From NCBI GenBank assembly GCA_913060665.1, contig CAJXUY010000002.1, forward strand, positions 248,001 through 312,000: a stretch of DNA of 64,000 nt, read 5' to 3'. The notes below the pieces were generated by a model that was given only the letters and a program-made list of their open reading frames with translations, ran no database searches and had not been told where the DNA came from. The position numbers and the translations under genes were made by a program. Shown in pieces: positions 25,795 to 36,767 of this stretch; position 1 is the stretch's first letter; each line of letters opens with the position of its first letter. Source of the DNA: an uncultured Oleiphilaceae bacterium (GTDB lineage: Bacteria; Pseudomonadota; Gammaproteobacteria; Pseudomonadales; Oleiphilaceae).

Positions 25795-26853
25795 ATGAGT
25801 CGCTTCTGGAGTGCGAAAGTAAACGAGTTAACACCTTATGTTCCAGGCGAACAGCCGAAGGTATCAAATCTGATAAAACTCAATACTAATGAAAACCCCT
25901 ATGGACCCTCTCCAAAGGTCTTAGAAGCACTAAAGGCCGAAGCAACGGATACGCTAAGGCTCTACCCCGACCCTAACGCTGAACAATTAAAACAAACGCT
26001 GGCTAACTACTATAACCTCGCAACAAACCAGATTTTTGTCGGCAATGGTTCCGACGAAGTACTTGCACATACCTTTCTGGGCCTACTCAAACAAGATAAA
26101 CCTCTATTCTACCCTGACATTACCTATAGTTTTTACCCTGTTTATTGTGGTTTGTATGATATTGAGTACGCTAACCAGCCGCTAACCGAGTCTTTTGAAA
26201 TTGACTTGACGACCTACTCAACAGAAAACGGCGGGGTCATTTTCCCTAATCCTAACGCCCCTACGGGTCGCGTACTTCCATTAACCGAAATAGAACAGTT
26301 ACTTAAGAGAAATACCAATACCGTCGTAGTCGTAGATGAGGCATATATAGATTTTGGTGGTGAAAGCGCTATCTCACTGGTTAACAACTACCCCAACCTT
26401 TTAGTCATACAAACACTATCAAAATCTCGTTCGTTAGCTGGTTTACGAGTAGGTTTTGCTGTCGGTAGCCCTGAATTGATAGACGGGCTTGAGCGGGTTA
26501 AAAACAGTTTTAACTCATACCCATTAGACCGATTTGCCATTAGCGGAGCCGTCGCTGCGATAGAAGACCAGGCTTACTTTGAGCAAACCTGTAAGGCCAT
26601 TACCGACTCACGCAACATATTAGTTGAAGAACTCCAGCAACTTAAATTTGAAGTACTGCCTTCTTCCGCTAATTTTGTTTTTGCAAAACACACCGAACGA
26701 GACGCAAGCGAACTAGCAGCTAAGCTAAGGGAACAATCTATTATCGTCAGACACTTCAAACAACAGAGAATACAAAATTATATACGAATTAGTATTGGTA
26801 CAAACGAAGAGTGCCAAGCGTTGGTGCGCGCCCTAAAGGGTATTCTTGCATGA
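25795..26853 (+). CDS. hisC: Histidinol-phosphate aminotransferase
   Basis: 352 residues, a fold-type I PLP enzyme. Signatures include [38 protein letters not shown] and the PLP-binding lysine in [17 protein letters not shown]. Full length for the family. It converts imidazole-acetol phosphate and glutamate to histidinol phosphate in histidine synthesis. There are no other his genes nearby. Its TGA overlaps the ATG of a short dehydrogenase remnant. Confidence 0.93.
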   Translation: MSRFWSAKVNELTPYVPGEQPKVSNLIKLNTNENPYGPSPKVLEALKAEATDTLRLYPDPNAEQLKQTLANYYNLATNQIFVGNGSDEVLAHTFLGLLKQDKPLFYPDITYSFYPVYCGLYDIEYANQPLTESFEIDLTTYSTENGGVIFPNPNAPTGRVLPLTEIEQLLKRNTNTVVVVDEAYIDFGGESAISLVNNYPNLLVIQTLSKSRSLAGLRVGFAVGSPELIDGLERVKNSFNSYPLDRFAISGAVAAIEDQAYFEQTCKAITDSRNILVEELQQLKFEVLPSSANFVFAKHTERDASELAAKLREQSIIVRHFKQQRIQNYIRISIGTNEECQALVRALKGILA

Positions 26854-26962
26854 AAACCGTTGTTATTACGGCTGCATAGACTGCCTCGGCTGCGCATGGA
26901 AGCCAGCCTTAACGCTGGGCATCATGTCATAGCCGCTGCGCGAAAAGATCAATCACAACTAT
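26850..26962 (+). pseudogene. Decayed short-chain dehydrogenase remnant
   Basis: Directly overlapping the hisC stop (ATGA) an ATG begins MKTVVITAA then a stop. Another frame from 26896 reads MEASLNAGHHVIAAARKDQSQLW, which together look like the start of an SDR (beta1 MKTVVITG and beta2 GHHVIAAAR). The glycine-rich loop is missing and a frame change separates the halves, so this is the leftover of an SDR gene once coupled to hisC. Confidence 0.6.
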
Positions 26963-26974
26963 GGAAGGTGAGAT

Positions 26975-27241
26975 TTAGAAATCACCTTCCTCTTCTTCAG
27001 GCCACGCAGCGACTAAACTAAGGGACAGCACCTCAACACTCACAATACCTCCCGCGTCTGACAACTCTTGCAATGTACCTTGCTCTGTCAGTTCATCACT
27101 GTTTAATGACATCGCCACATAAACCCTATGACTTTGATCAACGGAGTCTCCGCCATAAATTGCGGTTTTCTCCATTCCAAATTCTTCAAATTTTAACCAC
27201 GTATCGCCAAATTTTTCAATTATTTGCTCAAGTGTCATCAT
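26975..27241 (-). CDS. Small acidic protein of unknown function
   Basis: About 88 residues from ATGs at 27241 or 27238 (the TTG at 27256 is less likely). It contains TLEQIIEKFGDTWLKFEEFG and a run of acidic residues at the C-terminus (WPEEEEGDF). No signal peptide, membrane helix or cysteine. Homology not recognised. It faces the SDR remnant and lies 85 bases from the START gene, which is on the same strand upstream. Confidence 0.5.
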   Translation of the reverse strand: MMTLEQIIEKFGDTWLKFEEFGMEKTAIYGGDSVDQSHRVYVAMSLNSDELTEQGTLQELSDAGGIVSVEVLSLSLVAAWPEEEEGDF

Positions 27242-27325
27242 ATTATTTTCGCCCAATTTTTATTCACCTTATGAATTCATGGAGTACCACATTATATTAC
27301 CGCTGTTTTATTGATCCAGTTAAAC

Positions 27326-28027
27326 CTACTCAATACCCAATATTTTTCGGTCTTCGCCGTAAATGAACTTAGCAGAGCGATAATCTGGCTTGTTTGCGAG
27401 CTCTTCTAAACGAGTCAACGAATAAAATGGAATATCAAGCAATAGCATATTAACCAACCAACCAGGAATATGGCCACCAGGCTCTGTGTGCTGAACCCAA
27501 ATAACGTTGGTTTCTGTTTGATTGATAGGCGAGAGGAAGTACCGTATGGTCATATTTTGAAGTCTGACATTATCAGTTACGGGGATATGGCCTTCAACCG
27601 CATTCAGAGTAACAACTATCTCCCCAGTATCAATATTATCAACGGTAGTGATTTGGTTAACGTAGTCACGGTCATCTGCAGGCCAAGGTAAGTCATTAAT
27701 ACCGTATTGTAGTGCACTATTGAAAGTCCCCCCCTCAAGTGTTCTTGCCTTTACGCAACCCTGCACCCAATCCGCACAGGTTGTTTCATCTTTCAATGCT
27801 TTAAGAATACTGCTCATTGAGGCAGACATAACGGTCTTTCCCATAAACGCCTGAATATCAGCCCCTTCTACATCTTTAAAATAAACCTGAATATTATCTT
27901 CATCTTTTTGAAGTTCCCAGGCGGGGTCATTTGGGTCTAATACGGTCTCCGCACTAACAATGGAGTAACTCCCCAAAGAATACATAGCAGCAAAAACCAA
28001 AGAAGAAAAAACTCGCACTACATTCAT
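27326..28027 (-). CDS. Exported START-domain protein
   Basis: About 233 residues starting at the ATG at 28027 (AAGGG eight bases upstream); the earlier in-frame ATG at 28105 would bury the signal peptide. A signal sequence (VFSSLVFAAMYSLGSYSIVSA) precedes a START/SRPBCC fold (WELQKDEDNIQVYFKDVEG, DDRDYVNQITTVD, RYFLSPINQTETNVIWVQHT, GHIPGWLVN). START domains bind lipids or sterol-like molecules. A periplasmic lipid-binding role is likely; the ligand is unknown. Confidence 0.85.
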   Translation of the reverse strand: MNVVRVFSSLVFAAMYSLGSYSIVSAETVLDPNDPAWELQKDEDNIQVYFKDVEGADIQAFMGKTVMSASMSSILKALKDETTCADWVQGCVKARTLEGGTFNSALQYGINDLPWPADDRDYVNQITTVDNIDTGEIVVTLNAVEGHIPVTDNVRLQNMTIRYFLSPINQTETNVIWVQHTEPGGHIPGWLVNMLLLDIPFYSLTRLEELANKPDYRSAKFIYGEDRKILGIE

Positions 28028-28325
28028 TACCAAAACCCTTAGATTGCTAGATTTAAATTCGATTTCCATTTTCCGTTTATTGCCTACTATAGCAAATTGG
28101 TACAATCTAACATATTTTGACGATATATTGACGAAACTGAGTCCTATAGTGTTAACTAAATGCTGTATTTAAGTGCTAAGACGGCACGCAATTAGCTAAA
28201 CTATATCAGGTACTCAATAACACCCCGTGCGACTCAGCGCATAATGAAACGGATACACAGCCGATAATATTTAGAGCCACATGACACCGAATGTTCAATG
28301 GGCTGACTAGACCGAGAGTTTGTAA

Positions 28326-29222
28326 ATGGCAATAAACCACGACCAGCTAATCGACATGGTCGATAAGATCCCGACTTTTCAAGAGAGCGTACACCGGATA
28401 CTCGCGTTGACAACGAGTCCAGACTGCTCTGCAAAAGATCTTGTACAAGTTATTGAACACGACCCGATTCTTACTATAAAAGTACTCAAACTGGTTAACT
28501 CCGCATACTTCGGTTTGTCTCAAGAAGTAACATCAGTAAATCACTCTGTGGTCTATGTCGGGATAAACACGATAAAAAACGTTGCGATTAGCGTCGCAAC
28601 AACTGGCGCACTGCCTAAAACCAACAAGGCAGGTTTAAACATGAACCGCTTTTGGCAACACTCGCTAGCAGTAGGCGTTATCGCAAAACTTTTAGCGGAC
28701 AATAAAGGGGTTGGTAAAAACGAACAAGCTAACTACTTTGTCGCGGGTCTACTCCACGATATTGGAAAAGTACTGTTTGCCCACTTCATTCCGGCAGATT
28801 ATCAACATGTTCTTCATAAGTCTGAAACGGAACAAATCCCCTTACACCAAGCCGAGAAAGAACTATTAGGTTTTGACCACAGCGAGATAGGCGCAATGGT
28901 CGCAGAAAAGTGGCAGCTACCTCCAGACTTGATAAACAGCATAAAAAACCATCATGGATCAACAGAACAAGACCAGAATCCGCTGTCACTGGCCATTTAT
29001 GCAGCAAATCAAGCTGCACACTATTTAGAGTTGATTAAACAAGCATCAGACGATGACAATGAAATTGCCTTAAACATGGCATTAGATATTGACAAAGCAT
29101 TACCAAAGCCTGTTAAAACCTGGTTAGGATGGCCATTATCAGAGGTCAGTAAATGGTTGTCGAGTTTGGACGAAGAAATAGATAAAGCACTCGCATTTAT
29201 TGATTTAAGTGATGGAGAGTAA
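28326..29222 (+). CDS. HDOD-domain protein
   Basis: 298 residues, an HDOD domain (variant HD fold) over most of its length: LVQVIEHDPILTIKVLKLVNSAYFG, INTIKNVAISVATTG, NYFVAGLLHDIGKVLFAHF, ELLGFDHSEIGAMVAEKWQLP. The HD pair is present in LLHDIGK. Such proteins act as regulators in c-di-GMP and stress signalling or as output modules. It is three bases ahead of the metallo-hydrolase gene and clearly co-transcribed. Confidence 0.88.
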   Translation: MAINHDQLIDMVDKIPTFQESVHRILALTTSPDCSAKDLVQVIEHDPILTIKVLKLVNSAYFGLSQEVTSVNHSVVYVGINTIKNVAISVATTGALPKTNKAGLNMNRFWQHSLAVGVIAKLLADNKGVGKNEQANYFVAGLLHDIGKVLFAHFIPADYQHVLHKSETEQIPLHQAEKELLGFDHSEIGAMVAEKWQLPPDLINSIKNHHGSTEQDQNPLSLAIYAANQAAHYLELIKQASDDDNEIALNMALDIDKALPKPVKTWLGWPLSEVSKWLSSLDEEIDKALAFIDLSDGE

Positions 29223-29225
29223 ATT

Positions 29226-30107
29226 ATGATTATTAACCTTCGGGGTGTTAGAGGCTCTATTCCGGTACCAGGAAAAGACACGGTCAAATACGGTGGAAAT
29301 ACGACCTGTATCGAGATCACCACAGACGAAGGCGATAAGATAATCATTGATGGAGGAAGCGGTATACGTCAACTTGGCAATGAGATGATGAAGCAACTAC
29401 CTGTCAATTGCTCAATTTTTATTACTCATACCCACTGGGACCATATTCAAGGGCTTCCTTTCTTTTTACCTCTATTCGTACCGGGCAACAATATCGATAT
29501 TTATGGCTCTTTTGATCCGGTTTACATGAAAGACCTTAAAACCATATTGGCCCAACAAATGGAATATTGTTATTTCCCGGTCCGGGAAAGCGAGCTCAAT
29601 GCCAACATACGTTACAATAACCTTAAAGAAGGCGAAGCGATTAAAGTAGGCTCTGCGATTGTCACCCCTCTACTGATTAACCATCCGGTACTAAATTTTG
29701 GTTATAAAGTTGAATCAAACAATAAGAGCTTCTTTTTTACCGGTGATTACGAACCTCCACTCAATATTTATCAACCCGATGATAATGAGTATGACGAATA
29801 CCAACGCTTAATTGAGCAACAAAAGCAGATTTTGACAGAGTTCATCCAGGGTGTAGATATCGTTGTTGCTGATTGTCAGTACACTCGCGAAGAGTATCTA
29901 ACAAAACAAGGATGGGGGCATGGTACTCATGATTCTTGTATCGAGATGGCCCGAGCAGCGAACATCGGTACATTGTATTTCACACATCACGACCCAACAC
30001 GAACAGACCGGGAGCTGGATGAGATATATCAAGACGTAATGAGGCAAAACGACCTCCCGCCCACTGATTTTCATATCGCGATGGAAGGTGTCGAAATAAA
30101 GCTATAG
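29226..30107 (+). CDS. Metallo-beta-lactamase-fold hydrolase (phosphodiesterase-like)
   Basis: 293 residues. VRGSIPVPGKDTVKYGGNTTCIEI is the opening of the RNase Z/PDE-type MBL subgroup. The metal site is THTHWDHIQG (HxHxDH), with further ligands in TGDYEP, VVADCQYT and GHGTHDSCIEM, ending in FTHHDP. The substrate may be a phosphodiester or cyclic nucleotide; the HDOD partner fits that, but neither is proven. Confidence 0.88.
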   Translation: MIINLRGVRGSIPVPGKDTVKYGGNTTCIEITTDEGDKIIIDGGSGIRQLGNEMMKQLPVNCSIFITHTHWDHIQGLPFFLPLFVPGNNIDIYGSFDPVYMKDLKTILAQQMEYCYFPVRESELNANIRYNNLKEGEAIKVGSAIVTPLLINHPVLNFGYKVESNNKSFFFTGDYEPPLNIYQPDDNEYDEYQRLIEQQKQILTEFIQGVDIVVADCQYTREEYLTKQGWGHGTHDSCIEMARAANIGTLYFTHHDPTRTDRELDEIYQDVMRQNDLPPTDFHIAMEGVEIKL

Positions 30108-30166
30108 CAATCATCCTGCGCTTCTGGCGCATTACTTCAACACGGGCAAACAATAAGGAAACAACT

Positions 30167-30796
30167 ATGATTACCGTTTACGGCTACCCTCAAACGCGTA
30201 CAAATCGAGTCACATGGATGCTTGAAGAGCTTGGCGTTGAGTATAAGTTCAATTTTGTGGACTTAATGAAAGGAGAGGCACGGTCAGAATCATACCGATC
30301 TATAAATCCGTCTGGAAAAGTACCTTCTTTATCTGATGACGAATTAGTACTCACGGAGTCTGCTGCAATCCTAACGTACCTTGGAGACAAGTATGGCTCT
30401 GCCCCGATAGTACCCGCACCAGGAAGCTCAAAGCGAGGAACTCATGATCAATGGCTGTGTTTTGCTATTGCTGAACTAGAACAACCTCTTTGGACAATAG
30501 GCAAACATAAATTTGCCTTACCCAAAGAACGTCGCGTAAGTGAAATATTTGAAACGGCCGCATGGGAGTTTCAGCAAGCATTAGCACTATTAAGCGTTGG
30601 GTTAGGTAAAAACGATTTTATTCTAGGGAGCGAATTTAGCGCTGCCGATATAGTAATCGGTCATACGCTATTCTGGGGGTTGAGCTTCAAGCAATCGATT
30701 GAACAAGAAAACCTAAACGCTTATATCAACCGTTTAAAAGACAGACCCGCTAGACTTGCAGCTATTGAGAAAGAAAGCCAAGCGGCTAACCAATAG
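30167..30796 (+). CDS. Glutathione S-transferase family protein
   Basis: 209 residues. N-terminal thioredoxin-fold GST domain (MITVYGYPQTRTNRVTWMLEELGVEY, NPSGKVPSLSDDELVLTESAAILTYL) and an all-helical C-terminal domain with FSAADIVIGHTLFWG. It probably conjugates or reduces with glutathione. A clear ATG with AAGGAAAC just ahead. It is the last rightward gene before the leftward nor operon. Confidence 0.9.
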   Translation: MITVYGYPQTRTNRVTWMLEELGVEYKFNFVDLMKGEARSESYRSINPSGKVPSLSDDELVLTESAAILTYLGDKYGSAPIVPAPGSSKRGTHDQWLCFAIAELEQPLWTIGKHKFALPKERRVSEIFETAAWEFQQALALLSVGLGKNDFILGSEFSAADIVIGHTLFWGLSFKQSIEQENLNAYINRLKDRPARLAAIEKESQAANQ

Positions 30797-30809
30797 CGCA
30801 ACATAAGAT

Positions 30810-30857
30810 TTGGGGCGCACCCAACGATCACATATAAAGTGATGCAGGTGCGCCCAA
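30810..30857. terminator. Long cloverleaf-like inverted repeat between convergent genes
   Basis: TTGGGGCGCACC (30810-30821) pairs with GGTGCGCCCAA (30847-30857); an inner hairpin ATCAC/GTGAT lies in between. No T-tract. Likely a bidirectional transcription end for the GST gene and the norF gene. Confidence 0.6.
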
Positions 30858-30870
30858 TTCAACTAACCCA

Positions 30871-31131
30871 TTAAATAATCAGCGTAACACCAACCGCTAC
30901 CACTATAAATAGGGTAAAACACTGCATTAACCCTCGCCATAACAATGGTGCATTCTTTAACTCCATAAACACATCAATAATTTGGTAATTCTTAATGAGC
31001 ACGGTTAATAGCACCAAAAAGACCAAAAGCTCTTCCGATAACTCTAAAGAACCTAGCCCCGCAGACGTTAGCGTTAACGCGATCAATAACAGCCAGGTTC
31101 CCGTTAGCTTACGGCTGGTTAACTGCATCAT
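30871..31131 (-). CDS. norF: NorF-like cytochrome oxidase subunit IV-type membrane protein
   Basis: 86 residues with three predicted membrane helices (TWLLLIALTLTSAG, ELLVFLVLLTVLIKNYQIID, LMQCFTLFIVVAVGVTLII). The KNYQIIDVFMELKNAP loop is the signature of the prokaryotic COX4/NorF family. NorF helps the nitric oxide reductase reach full activity. It starts eight bases after norE ends, with GAGGG upstream of ATGATG. Confidence 0.82.
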   Translation of the reverse strand: MMQLTSRKLTGTWLLLIALTLTSAGLGSLELSEELLVFLVLLTVLIKNYQIIDVFMELKNAPLLWRGLMQCFTLFIVVAVGVTLII

Positions 31132-31139
31132 ACCACCCT

Positions 31140-31712
31140 CTATTTAATCACATAAATTAATGGAAACAGAACAACCCATACCATATCAACCATATGCCAG
31201 TATGAAGCCCCCGTTTCAACACCGGTTATGTCACTTTCATATCCACCTTTTCTTGCTTTATTCGCAACCACGATCAAAATGACGATACCCATCAACACAT
31301 GCATAAAGTGAAAGAACGTAATAAAAAAATATAGAGTATAGAAAATATTAGTTCTCAAGTTATAGCCCAACGCCATCAGGCTTTGGTACTCAATAAACTT
31401 GGTCACAATATAAATCGAAGCCGTCGCAATGCCGATCCATACCCACTGAGCAGACTTTGCTAATTGCCCTTGTGATGCAAAAAGGACAGACTTAGCAACG
31501 AAAAAGCTACTGGTAATCAACGATAATGTATTGATAAGCCCCATCAACGGGTGCAGTGTCGCCTGCCCTTCCGCAAACATCTCGACGTTCAGAGATTTTG
31601 ACACTGAAAAAACAATAAACAGCGCGGCAAATACCGTCAACTCGGCCAGAATGAAAATCCAAATGGCTAAATCTCCAGGCAAGCGTTTTTGCCCGACAAC
31701 AGACTTGTTCAA
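31140..31712 (-). CDS. norE: NorE-like cytochrome c oxidase subunit III family protein
   Basis: 190 residues with five membrane helices in the COX3 pattern: GDLAIWIFILAELTVFAALF, LINTLSLITSSFFVAKSV, IFYTLYFFITFFHFMHVLMG, ASYWHMVDMVWVVLFPLIYV. The start seems to be a TTG at 31712 in TTG-AAC-AAG, with GGAGAAG upstream; there is no better in-frame ATG. NorE accompanies nitric oxide reductase and aids its activity. It follows norD by 38 bases. Confidence 0.85.
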   Translation of the reverse strand: MNKSVVGQKRLPGDLAIWIFILAELTVFAALFIVFSVSKSLNVEMFAEGQATLHPLMGLINTLSLITSSFFVAKSVLFASQGQLAKSAQWVWIGIATASIYIVTKFIEYQSLMALGYNLRTNIFYTLYFFITFFHFMHVLMGIVILIVVANKARKGGYESDITGVETGASYWHMVDMVWVVLFPLIYVIK

Positions 31713-31750
31713 ACCAGCATCTTCTCCTTAATATCCATCTATGGCTAAAC

Positions 31751-33580
31751 TTACTGAGTTAAATTCACGTAAAGCCGTGGTAGTTCATTGGGTAGCTGCT
31801 GAGGATCTTTTATCACCACAAAAGCATTGTTACCAAAAATATAAGGCAAGTATTCATCGGCCTCATCATCGATGGTGACACAAAATGGTTGAAGCCCTAT
31901 GCGCTTCGCCTCTATGATCGCCATACGGGTATCTTCTATACCATAACGCCCTTCATAGCAGTCAAGGTCGTTAGGCTTACCGTCAGTCAGAATGAGCAAC
32001 ACACGCTGGTGACTTTTTTCAACTGCTAGCACTTTAGTCGCCTGGCGAATCGCAGCACCCATTCGAGTATAGTAGCCCGGTTTAAGTGCTTGAATTCGAC
32101 CTCTAACGGTATCTCCGTAGCGTTCATTGAAGTTTTTTATCATGTTAAATCGAACATGATCTCTCCGTCGAGACGAGAAACCATACAACGCAAAACGATC
32201 CCCTGTAGATGACAGTGCTTCAGAGAACAACTGCAAACTATCATGTATCACATCAATCACACGTTGTTCATTATTGATATAAGTGTCTGTTGAAAGCGAA
32301 AGGTCTGCTAGCATCAAACAAGACAAATCTCTTACTTGCGCCGAAAAAGAACGATATAAACGAGGGTCACTACTCACTTGTCCCTGACTGCGCAGACTAC
32401 AAAAATCCTGCCATGCGTCCATATCAATTTCTTCACCATCAACCTGTCGATTTGTCCAGCTTCTTACAGGTTTTAAATTACTAAACTGCCGACGTAATTT
32501 AACCGCACTTGATCTTAAGTGATTAGGTAGCTCGGCAGGGCCTGCATCATCTGCGATCACAGGCAAAAGACAGCAATGGTTGTCAAAATACCGGTTTTTA
32601 CGATAATCCCATTCAGGCAGTAAAATGCCATCACCTAGTATCAGGTCATCGCTATCAGCTGAAGGTAAATCCAGATCAAACTTAATACTCGAAGAAGCCG
32701 CTTTGCGATCTCTCGATAGACTCAATACATCCAAATCTTCCGCTACGCTTTCGGCATCATCTTCTTTCGAGTCATCACCTGCTCGATCAACGGGCACAAA
32801 CTCAGACCAAGAAAACAGATTTTCAAGCCTGAAAACCATCAATCCACTATTTTTGTTGTAGGAGTCCTGACGCTCGGCTTTCTTTCGTTTACTTTTGCGT
32901 TTGCCAGACTTGCTATCTGAACCATCAGCGTCTGGGTCATCAGCTATCATCCCTTCAGTCTCTCCCCCGACAATACCGGATGGATATAACCACAAGTAAA
33001 CGGGCATTGGAGCATATTTGGCCGAAGGCAAGTTCATTTCACAACCAGGGTCTAATATCGCGCGCTGTATTGCCTTTTCTTGAATGGCATCATCTTCGTC
33101 AAGATGTTCAGGCTTCGGCCGCAATCGCACAAATGCAATGGCTAACTCGTGATATATCCTGCTGAGGCCATAAAACTTAGCCAGCACGGTAGCGGTAAGA
33201 CGTTGATTATCTACAAACCAGCGTTCAAATTCATCATTCTGCTGAGATGCTAATGCACTCAACCATATATAGAGCTTCCGGTTAAGTTCTTTATCAGGAA
33301 ACAATGCTAAACGTTCTGGCAGCCTTAACGTTTCGCCATCTTTCCAGGCTAATTCCACCTGATTATGGGAGCTTGCGACTTTTTGCAAAAAACTGCGGCG
33401 AGTGTAATAGTCTCGAGGAGTCGCAGCCTCAATTCTTAATCCAGCATCTCCACCCAGTGCACGAAAAACAATGCTAAGCGTCAGTTGCTGTTCTTTTAAA
33501 TATACTGCTGCATCTGGAAAATCTGTACGAGCCTTACGAGTAATATACTCATGCCACTTAATACCTACATACTCTTCCAT
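31751..33580 (-). CDS. norD: Nitric oxide reductase activation protein NorD (VWA domain)
   Basis: 609 residues. The C-terminal 200 residues form a von Willebrand A domain with the MIDAS motif LMLADLSLSTDTYI and LLILTDGKPND, followed by YGIEDTRMAIIEAKR. The N-terminal part is helical. The middle has a low-complexity acidic linker (DDPDADGSDSKSGKRKSK) around residue 220. NorD works with the AAA+ protein NorQ to insert non-heme iron into NorB. Here norQ is 17 kb away on the far side of the nir genes. Confidence 0.92.
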   Translation of the reverse strand: MEEYVGIKWHEYITRKARTDFPDAAVYLKEQQLTLSIVFRALGGDAGLRIEAATPRDYYTRRSFLQKVASSHNQVELAWKDGETLRLPERLALFPDKELNRKLYIWLSALASQQNDEFERWFVDNQRLTATVLAKFYGLSRIYHELAIAFVRLRPKPEHLDEDDAIQEKAIQRAILDPGCEMNLPSAKYAPMPVYLWLYPSGIVGGETEGMIADDPDADGSDSKSGKRKSKRKKAERQDSYNKNSGLMVFRLENLFSWSEFVPVDRAGDDSKEDDAESVAEDLDVLSLSRDRKAASSSIKFDLDLPSADSDDLILGDGILLPEWDYRKNRYFDNHCCLLPVIADDAGPAELPNHLRSSAVKLRRQFSNLKPVRSWTNRQVDGEEIDMDAWQDFCSLRSQGQVSSDPRLYRSFSAQVRDLSCLMLADLSLSTDTYINNEQRVIDVIHDSLQLFSEALSSTGDRFALYGFSSRRRDHVRFNMIKNFNERYGDTVRGRIQALKPGYYTRMGAAIRQATKVLAVEKSHQRVLLILTDGKPNDLDCYEGRYGIEDTRMAIIEAKRIGLQPFCVTIDDEADEYLPYIFGNNAFVVIKDPQQLPNELPRLYVNLTQ

Positions 33581-33634
33581 TTAGATTACCTGACAAGTTT
33601 AAACATAACATTATTTTGAAGAACGACTAACACT

Positions 33635-33660
33635 TATAGGGTGTGCTTGCGCACCCTATA
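33635..33660. terminator. Strong hairpin between the 4Fe-4S gene and norD
   Basis: TATAGGGTGTGC-TTGC-type hairpin: TATAGGGTG (33635-33643) pairs with CACCCTATA (33652-33660), extendable to 11 bp. It lies 105 bases after the 4Fe-4S gene's end and 55 bases before norD. No T-run, so it may attenuate rather than end transcription, or stabilise the upstream mRNA. Confidence 0.45.
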
Positions 33661-33764
33661 CAAAAACACGGGTAATAAGATAATCACAAACAGTAAGCGT
33701 AATTTGTCATTTTTCGTTCAACATATCCTTGATATATGACAGGCTAAAAGCGCAATCAATGAGG

Positions 33765-34691
33765 CTACTTCTTAGGTTTAGGTGTTTCTATTGAAACCAT
33801 CGGAATCAATGTAGTTTGCTTTGTTTTTTCACCCTCATCCCATGCAAGTAAACTACCATCTGGGTTATCTTTTTGAACCTCAACACATGCACTAATGCAT
33901 TGTGCGCATTGAGTACAGGTAAACTTACTTCGCTTAAAACTGCGCACGGGCAACCGCACAGGGCATGCATCTTCGCAATCCTTGTCACAGTCTTTACACA
34001 ACGATGCACGTTCTCTATCAAACTCCACCACCATAGACTTTGGGTTCATCATCCAGAACAAGCTTTGAAACACCCCCACCGCACAACCATATTTGCAAAA
34101 TAGATGTCTGGCGAATACAAAATCTATCGTGAACGCCAAGGTTGCGACAGATAGAAACACCGTTTCTCCTTGGGATAAATCGAAATTAACCAGATCAATA
34201 TAAAGCGGCATGGGCGGCAACAAATAAGAGAGCAGGCCAAGCGCCCATGAAAATGCGATAGTAACACTGACCAAAACAATCAAAAGCCAATCAAAGAAAC
34301 CACCTTTTGCGTCTGAGCCAGGGGCGGCTTTCTCCCATAGCGTTACGTGTCCCGTTCGCGAACGCATTAAATCATTAATAGTTTCGACCACTGAAAAGTG
34401 AGGACATAACCACCCACAATATATCCGTCCCCACTTCCAGAATATAAAGATGCCAGTAGCAATAATAGCTACCAAAGGCAAGACAAAGCGAAACAGAATT
34501 CTTAATCCCGTATCAAGAGGGGTGCTGGTTAATACCCAGCTTTTTGTGATATCTAGACTTAACGCCTGACCTAAAATAACGAAATTCGTTTCGGTCAAAT
34601 CAAAACGAAAAATATCCAGCACGGGTGCAAGTAAAAAAAGAAAGAAAAAAGCCGTTCGGGTAATAAGACGATTACGTTGAAGATTCTTCAT
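33765..34691 (-). CDS. Membrane polyferredoxin (NapH/NosR-C-terminal/CcoG-like) in the nor operon
   Basis: 308 residues. Four to five membrane helices with two CxxxCP sites at cytoplasmic loops (IYCGWLCPHFSVVE; LFCKYGCAVGVFQS), then two 4Fe-4S ferredoxin motifs near the C-terminus (CKDCDKDCEDACPVRLP; CTQCAQCISACVEVQ). The order matches the NapH/NosR-C-terminal family of electron-transfer proteins that draw on quinol or ferredoxin. Full-length NosR would carry a periplasmic FMN domain, which is missing. It lies between norB and norD and may feed electrons or help metal assembly for nitric oxide reductase; not proven. Confidence 0.85.
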   Translation of the reverse strand: MKNLQRNRLITRTAFFFLFLLAPVLDIFRFDLTETNFVILGQALSLDITKSWVLTSTPLDTGLRILFRFVLPLVAIIATGIFIFWKWGRIYCGWLCPHFSVVETINDLMRSRTGHVTLWEKAAPGSDAKGGFFDWLLIVLVSVTIAFSWALGLLSYLLPPMPLYIDLVNFDLSQGETVFLSVATLAFTIDFVFARHLFCKYGCAVGVFQSLFWMMNPKSMVVEFDRERASLCKDCDKDCEDACPVRLPVRSFKRSKFTCTQCAQCISACVEVQKDNPDGSLLAWDEGEKTKQTTLIPMVSIETPKPKK

Positions 34692-34716
34692 TACGCGTCA
34701 CTCACTCAAAAACAAT

Positions 34717-34760
34717 AAAAAAGGCGACTTTCAAACTTACGTTATCCAATCGCCTTTTTT
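34717..34760 (-). terminator. Rho-independent terminator after norB
   Basis: AAAAAAGGCGA (34717-34727) pairs with TCGCCTTTTTT (34750-34760) around a 22-base loop. The stem ends in a T-run on both strands. On the minus strand it lies 66 bases after the norB stop and 26 bases before the 4Fe-4S gene's ATG, so norCB may be separated in part from the downstream genes. Confidence 0.7.
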
Positions 34761-34825
34761 GCAGCAAGCTACTAGTGAATTATAGCGCATAAACCTGCAC
34801 TATAATTCAGCCTACCTTCACTCTA

Positions 34826-36671
<1,846 letters not shown>

Positions 36672-36753
36672 TTCGATGCTCTCCTTCATTATTAGCAATT
36701 GTTGTCAGCAATTGAGTGCACGCTAAAGGTACGCGTGCATAGATGGAAAGCCC

Positions 36754-36767
36754 TTGATTTTGATCAA
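36754..36767 (-). promoter_or_regulatory. FNR/DNR-type operator for norCB
   Basis: TTGATTTTGATCAA, a perfect TTGAT-N4-ATCAA palindrome. If it is at -41.5, the norC transcript would start near 36719, and TACCTT at about 36731-36726 could be the -10 hexamer. Confidence 0.8.

Noticed and set aside
33721-33745. TTGATATATGACAG as a nor operator upstream of norD
   Set aside because: Only one half-site fits the FNR consensus, and it lies after the 4Fe-4S gene and 150 bases before norD.
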